DNA of 63,192 nt from positions 1-63,192 of IMG/VR virus record IMGVR_UViG_3300044960_000525; one strand, written 5' to 3'. Source of the DNA: a virus. A program made the translations under genes and the position numbers. Below the pieces are notes generated by a model that had not been told where the DNA came from, made no database searches, and was given only the letters and a program-made list of their open reading frames with translations. Positions within the stretch are counted from its first letter, which is position 1; every line of letters starts with the position of its first letter. Of this stretch, positions 34,190-42,684 are shown one piece after another.

Positions 34190-34363
34190 ATGAATCGCGC
34201 CAAATTGTTCCGTATCGTTGGCATAGAACTCAAAGAGGATTTTCGTTGGCGTATTCATGCGTCGGAATATCATCCTGAAATCTACGAGCCTGCAGAAGGC
34301 CTTCCCATGAAACTTCTTCGGGCGGAAAAATCAGCAAAAATCGAGAAAAAATCGAGAAAATGA
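34190..34363 (+). CDS. Short J C-terminal fragment/duplicate
   Basis: 57 aa: MNRAKLFRIVGIELKEDFRW then RIHASEYHPEIYEPAEGLPM, near identical to the end of the preceding protein, followed by a Lys-rich tail. Probably the displaced original C-terminus of the J hub after cassette insertion. A short GGTGCG precedes the ATG, so translation may be weak. Confidence 0.65.
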   Translation: MNRAKLFRIVGIELKEDFRWRIHASEYHPEIYEPAEGLPMKLLRAEKSAKIEKKSRK

Positions 34364-34600
34364 ATAATATAGATATAGAGATATAGATATAGATATAGGA
34401 ATTATCTCTTCCTCTCCATTCGATAAACATGCCCTTTGTTCTTCCTTTCATCTCCCTTTCAATAACATGCCTCTTTCATCTCCCTTTCAGTAACATGCCC
34501 TTTTATATTCCTTTCAGCAACATGCCTCTCTTTATCTCTATCCCTATCCCCCCTTACCCCCCTTTCCCTTTCTCTTTTTCTCTCCTTTCCGTCATCGCCA
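34364..34600. repeat. Tandem leader repeats: GATATA run and AACATGCC units
   Basis: 34368-34400 is a (GATATA)n microsatellite. 34427-34540 holds four degenerate units AACATGCCYTT...CCTTTCA, period about 27-38 bases. Then a pyrimidine-rich stretch to the promoter. No gene seen. The arrangement (tandem repeats, then TTGAC promoter) parallels 1987-2137. Confidence 0.65.
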
Positions 34601-34610
34601 TGTCTATTTT

Positions 34611-34638
34611 TTGACCTCATAGACGGGCAATGTATAAT
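34611..34638 (+). promoter_or_regulatory. Sigma-70 type promoter for the lysis genes
   Basis: TTGACC (34611-34616), 16 bases, TATAAT (34633-34638); the holin-candidate ATG is 30 bases downstream with GAAAGGGGG between. Confidence 0.85.
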
Positions 34639-34667
34639 AGCCTTTGAACACGAAAGGGGGTTTACCG

Positions 34668-34946
34668 ATGCAAATGCGCGGATTCATCGTCGGATTCGCC
34701 ATGGTCATCTTCCTGTTTTCAGGACTAGTAATGTCCAGCAAAGCGGAAGCCGTTCACCAAGAGTCTTCTCACATCGTGTTCGATGGCACTATCACATTAG
34801 GCAATCTGCTCACTCTCCTGGGGATGCTCATTGCCCTTATCACCAGTTATACTCGCATCATGTCTCGCATCGGAATTATTGAAACCCGGGTCCATGATTT
34901 ATGGGATGACTATAAAAACCGACGAAGTCGAAAGGACAATGACTAA
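34668..34946 (+). CDS. Holin candidate
   Basis: 92 aa. Hydrophobic segment 1 (GFIVGFAMVIFLFSGLVMSS) could be a signal-arrest helix; segment 2 (TLGNLLTLLGMLIALITSYT), then an RIMSRIGIIETRVHDLWDDY coiled end, as in many holins. It directly overlaps the endolysin start by one base. Class II-like topology. The distal alternative is the protein at 3283. Confidence 0.75.
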   Translation: MQMRGFIVGFAMVIFLFSGLVMSSKAEAVHQESSHIVFDGTITLGNLLTLLGMLIALITSYTRIMSRIGIIETRVHDLWDDYKNRRSRKDND

Positions 34947-35374
34947 TGGGCGACATTACCAAACACTTCAGTTGGTGGGAATTTCGCTCCAAAGACGGCG
35001 CGCCAACACCCGAGTCCGTCAAACCTAATATTATTCGGGTAGCGCGGATGCTCGAACTCCTTCGAAGCGCAGTGTCAGACCATGTCGGGCGTGATTGTCC
35101 CCTAATTATTCTTTCAGGGTATCGCAGTCCTGCGCACAATACAGCCGTTGGTGGTGTTCCCACATCATTTCATCTCAAAGGATTGGCTGCCGATATTGTG
35201 TCACGTTTTGCGTCACCGCACACCATTCAATCCCTTGCGCGGTCCTTACAAGCACGAGGAATTATTGGCGGGCTCGGGGTCTATGCGGGTTTCACACACG
35301 TTGATTTGGGACCACGACGAAATTGGACCGAAGCGACGAGAACGCAGAAGGGAGGGGAGAATTTCCCCTCTTGA
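34946..35374 (+). CDS. Endolysin, peptidase M15 (D,D/L,D-carboxypeptidase-like)
   Basis: 142 aa. SFHLKGLAADI gives H76 and D83, GFTHVDLG gives H118: the zinc ligands of Peptidase_M15_3. SWWEFRSKDG, then ILSGYRSPAHNTAVGGVPTS are typical too. It cuts stem peptides of peptidoglycan. No signal peptide, so it depends on the adjacent holin. Promoter motif CCCCTCTTGACA overlaps its last codons. Confidence 0.9.
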   Translation: MGDITKHFSWWEFRSKDGAPTPESVKPNIIRVARMLELLRSAVSDHVGRDCPLIILSGYRSPAHNTAVGGVPTSFHLKGLAADIVSRFASPHTIQSLARSLQARGIIGGLGVYAGFTHVDLGPRRNWTEATRTQKGGENFPS

Positions 35375-35399
35375 CAGTCCTCGGTCGAAGGAGTATCTT
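35371..35399 (+). promoter_or_regulatory. Sigma-70 type promoter for replication genes
   Basis: TTGACA (35371-35376), 17 bases, TATCTT (35394-35399), within the shared CCCCTCTTGACA motif. Leader of about 75 bases to the gene at 35478. Confidence 0.8.
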
Positions 35400-35477
35400 C
35401 AAGGGGATTGTCGGGAGTGCGACCGATCTCTCTTCAACCGAAAACAATAACGAGAACAATGAAAGGAGAACAATGAT

Positions 35478-35888
35478 ATGGAGATTCCGCAGCGCGTCAA
35501 AAAAGCATTGGAAGGATACGCCATTATTCTGCGCGAAGAACGCGATCTCAAATACAAGAAACAACAATTTGGCTATGAACTCCGAAAATTTATTGAACAG
35601 ATACGTCAGCGCGATCCCACATTCACAACATTCAGCACAGAACACGGCACGGCAACGCTTGTTGAGCCCGTCAAAGACGACATTGATGCTGATGCGCTCT
35701 ACCATGACTTGAAACGCAAAGGATTGCTCACTCCCGAGATTCAAACAGCCTTTCGCCGCGTTGTTGACAAGGCAAAAATTGTCCAGTTTCTCGACGAGTT
35801 AAAACTGCCCCGACAACTCGTCAAGAAACATTGGACCGAGAGCCCCGCAGAACCCTATATTCGTGTGACGCCAGGCCGAGAGGGTTAA
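35478..35888 (+). CDS. Helical protein upstream of primase, unknown
   Basis: 136 aa, first gene of the replication operon. Long charged helices (EERDLKYKKQQFGYELRKFI) and no recognised motif. The context suggests a replication accessory factor; no family known to me. Confidence 0.65.
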   Translation: MEIPQRVKKALEGYAIILREERDLKYKKQQFGYELRKFIEQIRQRDPTFTTFSTEHGTATLVEPVKDDIDADALYHDLKRKGLLTPEIQTAFRRVVDKAKIVQFLDELKLPRQLVKKHWTESPAEPYIRVTPGREG

Positions 35889-35894
35889 CTCAAT

Positions 35895-36875
35895 ATGAGT
35901 GGACCGAGTCCACAAACGTCACGCTTTGATGTCGTGGCGATTCTTTCACACTATGGAATCAAGGCACAAGCGTTGTCCATGGGACAATTGCACGCGTGGT
36001 GTCCGTTCCACAACGACCGACGGCCATCATTGTCCGTGCATCTCCATACCGGCCAATGGCTCTGCTTTGGGTGTCACCGTCAAGGAAACATGATTGATTT
36101 TGTCAACGAAATCGAAGGGTTCAACGATGAACTGAAGGCTATTTTGACCGCTAAACGTATTGGGCAGATTGAGCGCACAATTCAGCCCGACTTCAATATG
36201 TGGGATTTGGACCGGGTATCTGACGTTGATGTGTCTCGATTCGATCAACCGCCGTGGAAGCGATTGTTTCGGATTTATACGAAAATGCGATATGGAACCC
36301 ACGGAGGGACACCGTTGTACGCTTTTGCGCGTGGATTGGTGCCGATAACCCTTCGACAGTTTGATGTGCGATGGGATCATCGCCGCAAGCATCTCATTTT
36401 TCCTGTGCGATGGCAGAATAGAATTATTGGGTATCAGCGGCGAGTGACGGTGACAGAGGACGAAGCCTTTGGGAAATATCGCAATAGCGCCGGACTTCCT
36501 CGACTCCGTATTTTCTACTGGACGCGACAATGGATTGACGATGAGGGATTTCCTCCCCTCCTCGTGGAAGGTGTTCTCGATGCCCTTCGCGCTGTGCAAT
36601 TTGGGTGGAAACACGTTGTGCATCCGTTTGGGTGCAAAGTATCGCCGATTCAGCGCGAGTGGTTACAGCGTCTGATGAGACACTACACAACGCTCTATGT
36701 TGCCTTCGACAATGATCGAGAAGGACGTGACGCTGAACGCGCTCTTTCACTGGGAATACGGGTGCCAAAAAAACACTGGGGAGGGGTGTCTGATATTGGC
36801 GGTCTCACCAAAACGCAATTTTGGCTGTCCATGCGCGATGCGGGATGGACACAGGGAGGTGATTGGACACGCTGA
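35895..36875 (+). CDS. DNA primase (CHC2 zinc finger plus TOPRIM)
   Basis: 326 aa. Zinc finger C36-x2-H39 and C57-x2-C60 (WCPFHNDRRPSLSVHL, WLCFGCHRQGNMIDFV) as in DnaG. TOPRIM: LLVEGVLDALRAV around 222-234 and LYVAFDNDREGRDAE around 270-284 (DxD). The C-terminal helicase or DnaB-binding domain is missing; the length suits a stand-alone phage primase. No replicative helicase was found elsewhere, so the host helicase is probably used. Confidence 0.9.
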   Translation: MSGPSPQTSRFDVVAILSHYGIKAQALSMGQLHAWCPFHNDRRPSLSVHLHTGQWLCFGCHRQGNMIDFVNEIEGFNDELKAILTAKRIGQIERTIQPDFNMWDLDRVSDVDVSRFDQPPWKRLFRIYTKMRYGTHGGTPLYAFARGLVPITLRQFDVRWDHRRKHLIFPVRWQNRIIGYQRRVTVTEDEAFGKYRNSAGLPRLRIFYWTRQWIDDEGFPPLLVEGVLDALRAVQFGWKHVVHPFGCKVSPIQREWLQRLMRHYTTLYVAFDNDREGRDAERALSLGIRVPKKHWGGVSDIGGLTKTQFWLSMRDAGWTQGGDWTR

Positions 36876-36899
36876 CCTGAAGGGCGCTCGCGGTATATT
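36872..36899 (+). promoter_or_regulatory. Possible promoter upstream of SSB gene
   Basis: CTGACC (36872-36877), 16 bases, TATATT (36894-36899); the start codon is 21 bases downstream. Confidence 0.45.
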
Positions 36900-36920
36900 C
36901 TCTCTCCGAAGGGGGCTGAC

Positions 36921-37511
36921 ATGGTAAAGCGAAGCACGATGGAAATTATCGAGGAAGAACAGCGGCGACGAGGCGCAAGCCAGATACTCGATCATTTTAT
37001 CCTGCTTCGTGAAAGCGGGGATGAAGTGACCTTGCGGTTTCTCGATGAATTTGAAGGGAAGGATGAACAGGACAAGCGTGTGGCGCACACCTTCAAGGTG
37101 CATCATTTTGGCGGCGCAGGTACCAAAGACCCCTACCAGGCCATTCTGTGTGGGGGAGTCGGGTGTCAACTCTGCACTGACAATCCGCCGCGCGTCCACG
37201 TCGTTTTCCGCGCGTGGGTGTATGACGACAAGACCGTCAAACTCTTCGACGCGAAGGCGCGGTCGGATGTGATTCTCGATCTTGTCGAGCACGTGAAACA
37301 GTACGGGAGTATCACCAACGCTGACTATGTGTTCAAGCGCCGTGGAAAGCAGATGGACACGCGCTATTTTTTGCTCCGTCAAGAGAAAATGCCGCTTTCC
37401 GAAAAACTCAAGAAGCGTATCAAGGCGGAATGGCTGTCCTCGAAGCGTGTCCGCGAATTGATTGAGGCGCGGTATCGTCCGTGGGAAAAACGCACGACGG
37501 AGGAGGAGTAG
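36921..37511 (+). CDS. Single-stranded DNA-binding protein candidate (gp32-like)
   Basis: 196 aa. LCGGVGCQLCTDNPPRVHVV FRAWVYDDKTVKLFDA (broken here) with a CxxxxCxxC knot recalls the zinc-containing OB fold of T4 gp32-like proteins, as does SITNADYVFKRRGKQMDTRY. The C-terminus ends in acidic residues (TTEEE), as SSBs do. It lies between primase and polymerase. Binding is inferred. Confidence 0.65.
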   Translation: MVKRSTMEIIEEEQRRRGASQILDHFILLRESGDEVTLRFLDEFEGKDEQDKRVAHTFKVHHFGGAGTKDPYQAILCGGVGCQLCTDNPPRVHVVFRAWVYDDKTVKLFDAKARSDVILDLVEHVKQYGSITNADYVFKRRGKQMDTRYFLLRQEKMPLSEKLKKRIKAEWLSSKRVRELIEARYRPWEKRTTEEE

Positions 37512-37600
37512 GGGGAGGGGGGGTGGTCTCCCCCCTTCCTCCCCAGAAAATCGCTCCTGGAGGCTCCTACGGGGCTTCCTGGGGCTTCTAGGAGGGGATA
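37512..37600 (+). repeat. Dispersed G/C-rich element, copy 5
   Basis: G-run/C-run hairpin 37510-37544, core AAAATCGCTCCTGGAGGCTC (37546-37565), end GGGGCTTCTAGGAGGGGATA; AGGAGGGG is the Shine-Dalgarno of the next ATG. Fills the whole intergenic gap. Confidence 0.9.
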
Positions 37601-37774
37601 ATGGACGCGCGGATTCCTCTTGGATACACCGATGATGGGCACCCCGTGTGGGGACGAACGTATGGCGGAAAATATATTGTTGGACACTGTCAGTACGCTG
37701 ACGGAGAAATTGTCTATACCGTCTCTGTTCAAGAACATTGTCTTGTTCAGCAGGCACACATCGAGTATGCGTGA
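37601..37774 (+). CDS. Small protein, unknown
   Basis: 57 aa: MDARIPLGYTDDGHPVWGRT then YGGKYIVGHCQYADGEIVYT, a beta-rich tiny protein with an excellent ribosome site from the dispersed element, 8-base overlap with the nuclease gene. No family known. Confidence 0.7.
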   Translation: MDARIPLGYTDDGHPVWGRTYGGKYIVGHCQYADGEIVYTVSVQEHCLVQQAHIEYA

Positions 37775-38309
37775 GCGCGATTTTGTCTCTGAGTTTGGGC
37801 GGAGTATACGCCACGAGGGGGGGTTTTGGCACAAAATTAGCGATAGCCCAATTTTCAAGGGGATGAAGACGCGGTTCACGCGCAAGAAACCATTTGATGG
37901 CATCGCGGTGCTTCCAGGACTCGTGCTCTTTTGCGAGATGAAAATTGCTCGTCCATCAATTACGTTGATGAAGCACCAAGAACAGAGTTTGCGGCAGATT
38001 CAGCGTTTGCTCACGTGTGATGCTCTAGCGGCGATCATTATCTACGAAGGGAGAGGACGCGCATGGCTCGTGCCCATCGCACACTATCCAAGACATCATC
38101 GCACCCTTCATCGACGCACCCTCGCAACGCTCGGCGTGCCAATTCTCAAGCGACAAGGGTATTGGACGCTCCACGACCTCCGAAATACCTTGTCGCCATT
38201 CTTGGGGTCAGAATCTTCAAAAAGAGACTCCGAAAATCTATCCTTGCGCTCTCCAAAGAACTGGCCAAGGCGGAAGAAACGCAATATTTGCGCCATCTTG
38301 CCCCCCTGA
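37767..38309 (+). CDS. PD-(D/E)XK nuclease (Holliday-resolvase/RecB-like)
   Basis: 180 aa. KPFDGIAVLPGLVLFCEMKI carries D44, E57 and K59, the PD..ExK site; before it FGRSIRHEGGFWHKISDSP as in RecU/VRR-like nucleases. The real start is ATG 37767. The last about 25 residues are encoded in a region overlapped out of phase by the next gene. Confidence 0.8.
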   Translation: MRERDFVSEFGRSIRHEGGFWHKISDSPIFKGMKTRFTRKKPFDGIAVLPGLVLFCEMKIARPSITLMKHQEQSLRQIQRLLTCDALAAIIIYEGRGRAWLVPIAHYPRHHRTLHRRTLATLGVPILKRQGYWTLHDLRNTLSPFLGSESSKRDSENLSLRSPKNWPRRKKRNICAILPP

Positions 38310-38413
38310 TTGTTCAAGGACTTGCGAAGGGGCCAACGTTTGCCAAAGTGACGTATGCGCGAGTCTATACGCCACATCGTCGATATCATGCGGAAGTTGG
38401 AAATCAAGAATAA
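38063..38413 (+). CDS. Basic helical protein overlapping the nuclease gene
   Basis: 116 aa with a strong Shine-Dalgarno (AAGGGAGAGG) 5 bases before ATG, lying 247 bases inside the nuclease gene in another frame. The C-terminal half (SILALSKELAKAEETQYLRH) is clearly protein-like; the Ser/Arg/Pro-rich start may be a by-product of overlap. A frameshifted nuclease tail is the alternative. Confidence 0.5.
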   Translation: MARAHRTLSKTSSHPSSTHPRNARRANSQATRVLDAPRPPKYLVAILGVRIFKKRLRKSILALSKELAKAEETQYLRHLAPLIVQGLAKGPTFAKVTYARVYTPHRRYHAEVGNQE

Positions 38414-38440
38414 CACGACACGATACAGGAGAACTACGAC

Positions 38441-40957
38441 ATGGCGCGGATACCCTCGTTCTGTCATTTGCATGTTCACACTGAAATGAGTTTTGGCGAT
38501 GCAATTGGGTCGATTGCGCAATACGCCGAAGAAGCAGCGCGGCTCGATCAACCTGGATTTGCGGTTACTGACCACGGGCATCTTTTTGGTCTCGTGGATG
38601 CGGTGACGACGACCGGGGTCAAAGTCATTCCGGGATGCGAACTCTATGTCATTGATCCACAAGAAGAGAAGCGACACGGTACCAGTCACCTGACCGTCAT
38701 TGCGAAGTCTTCAAAGGGATTGCGTCAATTGTTGGCGCTATTATCACGGTCACAGACCGAGCATTATTACTATCACGGGAGAACGCCGCTTGATGAACTC
38801 TCGTCGCTCACGGAGTGCTTCATTTTTTCGGGATGTCGATTCGGATACTGCGCCAAACCCCTTCTTGAACGAGGTGATGCGCGCGAAAGTCGTCGGCGCC
38901 TTGACCACCTTCGTGCCATGTTTGGAGATCGGTTCTTCGCTGAACTCCAGGCCCATGATGATGCTGCGCAACTTACGTGGAATACATTTCTCCGCACGTA
39001 CGGCACACAACATATTCTGACGAATGACGTGCATTATCCGAAGCGAGACCACGTGCTCGCTCAACAAGTTGTTGTCGGAGGGCGCGCGTCACGTCGTGAG
39101 ACGACGGAATCACCGCCAACGCAATTGTGGCTCAAGAGTGCTCAACGGATGTATCGGGATATGCGACAGCAAGGATTTACGGACGCGGAAGTCGTGCGCT
39201 TCATGGAACGAACGGTTGACGTGGCCGAGGGATGTGTGGTGCGGCTCACCTCGAATGACTATCGCGTGCCATCGCCGGATAATGCCCTCCAGCGCATTGA
39301 ACACGTTATTCAACACTCAGCACTATTGCGAAAACGACGGTATCGAGAACGAGTGCGCGAAGAACTCGCCATTATTCGCGCGAAGGGATTTGCGGGGTTC
39401 TTTTGGCTCCTCCATGAAATTGTGACATGGGCGCGATCACGCGGGATGTATGTGTCCAATCGCGGGAGCGCGGTCTCCAGTCTTGTGCTCCATCTTCTTG
39501 GTGTCACCACCATTGATCCGCTGATGTATGACCTGCCCGTTTTTCGATTCATTTCTCTGACACGGGATGAGCCTCCCGACGTTGATATTGATGTCGAGCG
39601 GGCACGGCGCGATGAATTGATGACACACATTTTTTCAACCTATGGAGAAGAGCACGTTGCGCCGTTGGCCAATATCGGACGTTACAAACCGTACCTGTTG
39701 ATGAACGATATTGTTCGAGCCTGGGAAAAGGGGTATATCCCCGATTTTGGATCATGTACGCCGACAATGAAATCACTGCTCAGAGAGATTGCGGAGAACA
39801 AACGTGAATGGCCGAAAACGCCGCAGATGCGGAAAATTCGTGAGATATATGATTTGCTTGAGGACCGGGCGCGATACGTGAGCGTCCACGCAGGAGGTCT
39901 TGTGTTCTCCGCTCGTCCCATTTGGCACAGCACGCATCTTTATCGCATGAACAATCAGCACGTTGCGGCGATTGATAAATTCATGGCTGAAAAAATTGGG
40001 ATGATGAAACTTGACGTGTTGATTGTGGACACGCTCGATATTCTTCGTCAAGCGGTTGTCAAGCGCGAGCGAGATGCGCTCTTCAATCAGCCGCCGACGG
40101 ATCCGCAGGTGTATCGCTGGTTGCGACACCATCCGTATGATTTGGCCGGAATCTTTCAACTGTCTGATAAAGGACGAGATGCTGTTCAACAGATTCAACC
40201 ACGCACATTCAACGATCTCATGGTGGCGACTACGGTGATTCGCCCAGGAAGTTCGGGGCTCCAAGAATACATACAGGGTGGTGTGACTGTTCCAGAACGT
40301 TTCAAGAAATACCTTGTACGAACGCGAGGCGTCGTGTTGTACCAGGAGCAAATTATGCAACTCGTTATGGATGTTGGGTTTACGCCGCACGAAGCGGATT
40401 ACCTGATGAAATTGAACAAGAAACGGGAGAATCAAAAAACGTATCGAAGCGATTATGCGAGACTGCGCCGCAAATGGATCGCGGGATGTGTGCGCCATCA
40501 CATTCCCGTGAATGATGCGGCGCGTTTGTGGGGCTATTTGACTGAATACGGATTCAATCTCGGTCATGCGTGTGGGTATGCGTATTTGACCTATCTGACA
40601 GCGTGGGCGAAGTCGAGATACTATCTTCGCTTCATGTGTGCGCTGCTCAATTATGAAAAAAATGAAGCGAAAGAGCGACAAATTGTGCGCGAACTTCTTC
40701 GTTCAGGCGTTCGGTTGCTTCCTCCGCATGTGAACGAGAGCAAAGTGCAGCATTGCGTGGTGCCGGGAGCAAAAGCCATTCGTATTGGGCTTGGGTCCAT
40801 CAAATTCGTCGGTCACGCAGCGGAGCAGATTGTCAAACACGCTCCGTTTACCAAAAAGACATGGGAGCAATTTCAGCAACGCCATACACGACTCATCAAT
40901 AAGCGCGTTGTTGATGCGCTGATGGCGGCTAACGCCTTGGAAAATATTCTCCCATAG
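38441..40957 (+). CDS. dnaE: DNA polymerase III alpha-type (DnaE) with PHP domain
   Basis: 838 aa versus about 1160 in hosts. PHP start CHLHVHTEMSFGDAIG (H9, H11, H13). Polymerase site: PDVDID at 379-384 and MMKLDVLIVDTLDIL with D525, the third catalytic Asp; then PGSSGLQEYIQGG and YQEQIMQLVMDVGFTPHEAD. The OB fold and tau-binding end of host DnaE are absent, so it may work without the host clamp loader. It should copy the phage genome. Confidence 0.95.
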   Translation: MARIPSFCHLHVHTEMSFGDAIGSIAQYAEEAARLDQPGFAVTDHGHLFGLVDAVTTTGVKVIPGCELYVIDPQEEKRHGTSHLTVIAKSSKGLRQLLALLSRSQTEHYYYHGRTPLDELSSLTECFIFSGCRFGYCAKPLLERGDARESRRRLDHLRAMFGDRFFAELQAHDDAAQLTWNTFLRTYGTQHILTNDVHYPKRDHVLAQQVVVGGRASRRETTESPPTQLWLKSAQRMYRDMRQQGFTDAEVVRFMERTVDVAEGCVVRLTSNDYRVPSPDNALQRIEHVIQHSALLRKRRYRERVREELAIIRAKGFAGFFWLLHEIVTWARSRGMYVSNRGSAVSSLVLHLLGVTTIDPLMYDLPVFRFISLTRDEPPDVDIDVERARRDELMTHIFSTYGEEHVAPLANIGRYKPYLLMNDIVRAWEKGYIPDFGSCTPTMKSLLREIAENKREWPKTPQMRKIREIYDLLEDRARYVSVHAGGLVFSARPIWHSTHLYRMNNQHVAAIDKFMAEKIGMMKLDVLIVDTLDILRQAVVKRERDALFNQPPTDPQVYRWLRHHPYDLAGIFQLSDKGRDAVQQIQPRTFNDLMVATTVIRPGSSGLQEYIQGGVTVPERFKKYLVRTRGVVLYQEQIMQLVMDVGFTPHEADYLMKLNKKRENQKTYRSDYARLRRKWIAGCVRHHIPVNDAARLWGYLTEYGFNLGHACGYAYLTYLTAWAKSRYYLRFMCALLNYEKNEAKERQIVRELLRSGVRLLPPHVNESKVQHCVVPGAKAIRIGLGSIKFVGHAAEQIVKHAPFTKKTWEQFQQRHTRLINKRVVDALMAANALENILP

Positions 40958-40967
40958 GAGATTGACG

Positions 40968-41777
40968 ATGCATGAGACAGCGAAACGACTCTTGAAAGAC
41001 CTGCAATCCCAATTCGGGAAAGACGTGATTATGACCGGCGCAGATTTGAATGTTGGGAAAAAATTGCGGTTCTGGAGAATCAAGACGCTGAACCATCTCC
41101 TTGGAGGGGGTGTGCCACGCTCAAAACTCACCGAGATTTTTGGTCCCGAAGATAGCGGGAAAACAACGCTGGCCTATCGTCTTCTTGCTCAGGTTCAGCG
41201 AGAAGATGGTGTTCCCGCCTATATTGATGCTGAAGGACAATGGGACCATGACTGGGCCCAACAACAAGGTGTTGACCCCGCAAATATGATTTTGGTTCGT
41301 CCTGTGTCTGCGGAAGCCATGTTGGAGGCGGTTGTGCAGTTAGTGAAACAACATGTGCCGCTGGTGATTTTCGACAGTATTGCGGCCCAAGAATCCCTCA
41401 AGGTCCACGAAGGGGATATGGATGTCGGCGCGATGGCGGACATTCCACGACTGTTGAACCGCTGTGTCCGAAAATGCTTGGTCTTGTTTCGGACGAGTCC
41501 AACGTCGCTGGTGTTCCTCAATCAGGTTCGGGAACGGGTTGTTCGAGGACGCCCGCTCTATGGGGATTTTCTGACGACAACCGGGGGACGAGGGATTCGT
41601 CACTTTGCTCATCTGCGACTTGAGGTCGTTCGCACGCGCTACTTGACAGCACGGAGAAAGAAAGACACGATTCGCGTAGGCCAGGTGGTCGCGGTACGAG
41701 TGCAAAAATCAAAGGTGAGCAAGCCAGGAGGGCATTGTGAATTGATTTTGAGATATGGGGAGGGATTTGTGACATGA
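40968..41777 (+). CDS. RecA-like recombinase
   Basis: 269 aa. Walker A GPEDSGKT at 59-66, YIDAEGQWDHDW, Walker B VPLVIFDSIAAQ, then SLVFLNQVRERV and TTGGRGIRHFAHLRLEV, all in RecA order. The C-terminal domain of RecA is missing. ATG 40968 follows AGGAG. Strand exchange in replication-recombination. Confidence 0.9.
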   Translation: MHETAKRLLKDLQSQFGKDVIMTGADLNVGKKLRFWRIKTLNHLLGGGVPRSKLTEIFGPEDSGKTTLAYRLLAQVQREDGVPAYIDAEGQWDHDWAQQQGVDPANMILVRPVSAEAMLEAVVQLVKQHVPLVIFDSIAAQESLKVHEGDMDVGAMADIPRLLNRCVRKCLVLFRTSPTSLVFLNQVRERVVRGRPLYGDFLTTTGGRGIRHFAHLRLEVVRTRYLTARRKKDTIRVGQVVAVRVQKSKVSKPGGHCELILRYGEGFVT

Positions 41778-41971
41778 AGCACATTACCCTCACGGTCAGT
41801 GTCAAGGAGTCCGATGAAAAGAGCATAGAAGAGATGTTTATGGCGATAGCGACATCCTTGATGAAAGAGTGTGCGACACGACTGACGATCAAGACGCTTG
41901 ATAATGAACAGGAGGGATGGATTATTACAACACCCATTGATACTCTCACGTCAGGTCCGACGCACGAATAG
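41774..41971 (+). CDS. Small protein, unknown
   Basis: 65 aa: MKHITLTVSVKESDEKSIEE and later WIITTPIDTL. ATGA overlap with the recombinase gene, so co-translated. A beta-alpha-alpha-beta pattern; no family known. Confidence 0.65.
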   Translation: MKHITLTVSVKESDEKSIEEMFMAIATSLMKECATRLTIKTLDNEQEGWIITTPIDTLTSGPTHE

Positions 41972-41994
41972 AACGGCGAAAACGTTGGTGGAGG

Positions 41995-42684
41995 ATGCTT
42001 GTGGGCACGCTCGGGACCTTTCTCAAGGCTGAAGGACCGCTGTTGCACTATGAGATGGCGCTTCATCAATCGCTGCGAAAAGACTATGCACGCGATGAAG
42101 CCGCGCGGCGACACGAACTTCATGCGTCGTTGCTCGACGGAGATCACTATTGTTTACGTCGAACGGTTCTCGCCGCGGCAGGACAATTGCGATCATTCCA
42201 TGGATTGCACGTGTTGCTCCGATTCGAGGATGGTCATTGGCGGCACAAGAAATGGCAGCATCGGCTCCTTCAGGCGAAATTGACTGCGCCGCTCCTAATT
42301 GAACAGCGCAGAACCTTGTCGGTGCGAACGCTGTGTACGACCGATAGTGTGATCTATATTGCCCGCGTCCCATATATTTGGGAGTGCAAGGGGATGCGTG
42401 ACGATCTGTTTCGCAAAGTGGTGAAGGAGAACAAGCCACCTGCGCAATTCATTCGACGGATGCACTTGTATTTTGCTGCGCAGAAAATACCTCGCGGGAT
42501 TTTGCATATTGATGCTAAAGGGAGTAACGAGTTCAAGGCGTTTCTTGTCCATGAAGACCCAGCATTATCCACGATGATGCTCCAGCGCGTGCAAGCGGCT
42601 GAGAAGGCGTATGGTCGCTATCTCAAACACAAACAATTGCCGCCAAGGTGTGCGTATGAAACCTGCGACGTATGCCGACGTTGA
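41995..42684 (+). CDS. Cas4/AddB-like PD-(D/E)XK exonuclease with putative Fe-S cluster
   Basis: 229 aa. Nuclease core: H88 region (WRHKKWQHRLLQAKL), TDSVIYIARVPYIWECKG with D117, E130, K132, then the QxxxY-like stretch PPAQFIRRMHLYFAAQ. One Cys early (C53, DHYCLRR) and three at the end (CAYETCDVC) are placed as in the 4Fe-4S nucleases Cas4 and AddB. GTG 42001 is an alternative start. Probable end resection partner of the recombinase. Confidence 0.8.
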   Translation: MLVGTLGTFLKAEGPLLHYEMALHQSLRKDYARDEAARRHELHASLLDGDHYCLRRTVLAAAGQLRSFHGLHVLLRFEDGHWRHKKWQHRLLQAKLTAPLLIEQRRTLSVRTLCTTDSVIYIARVPYIWECKGMRDDLFRKVVKENKPPAQFIRRMHLYFAAQKIPRGILHIDAKGSNEFKAFLVHEDPALSTMMLQRVQAAEKAYGRYLKHKQLPPRCAYETCDVCRR

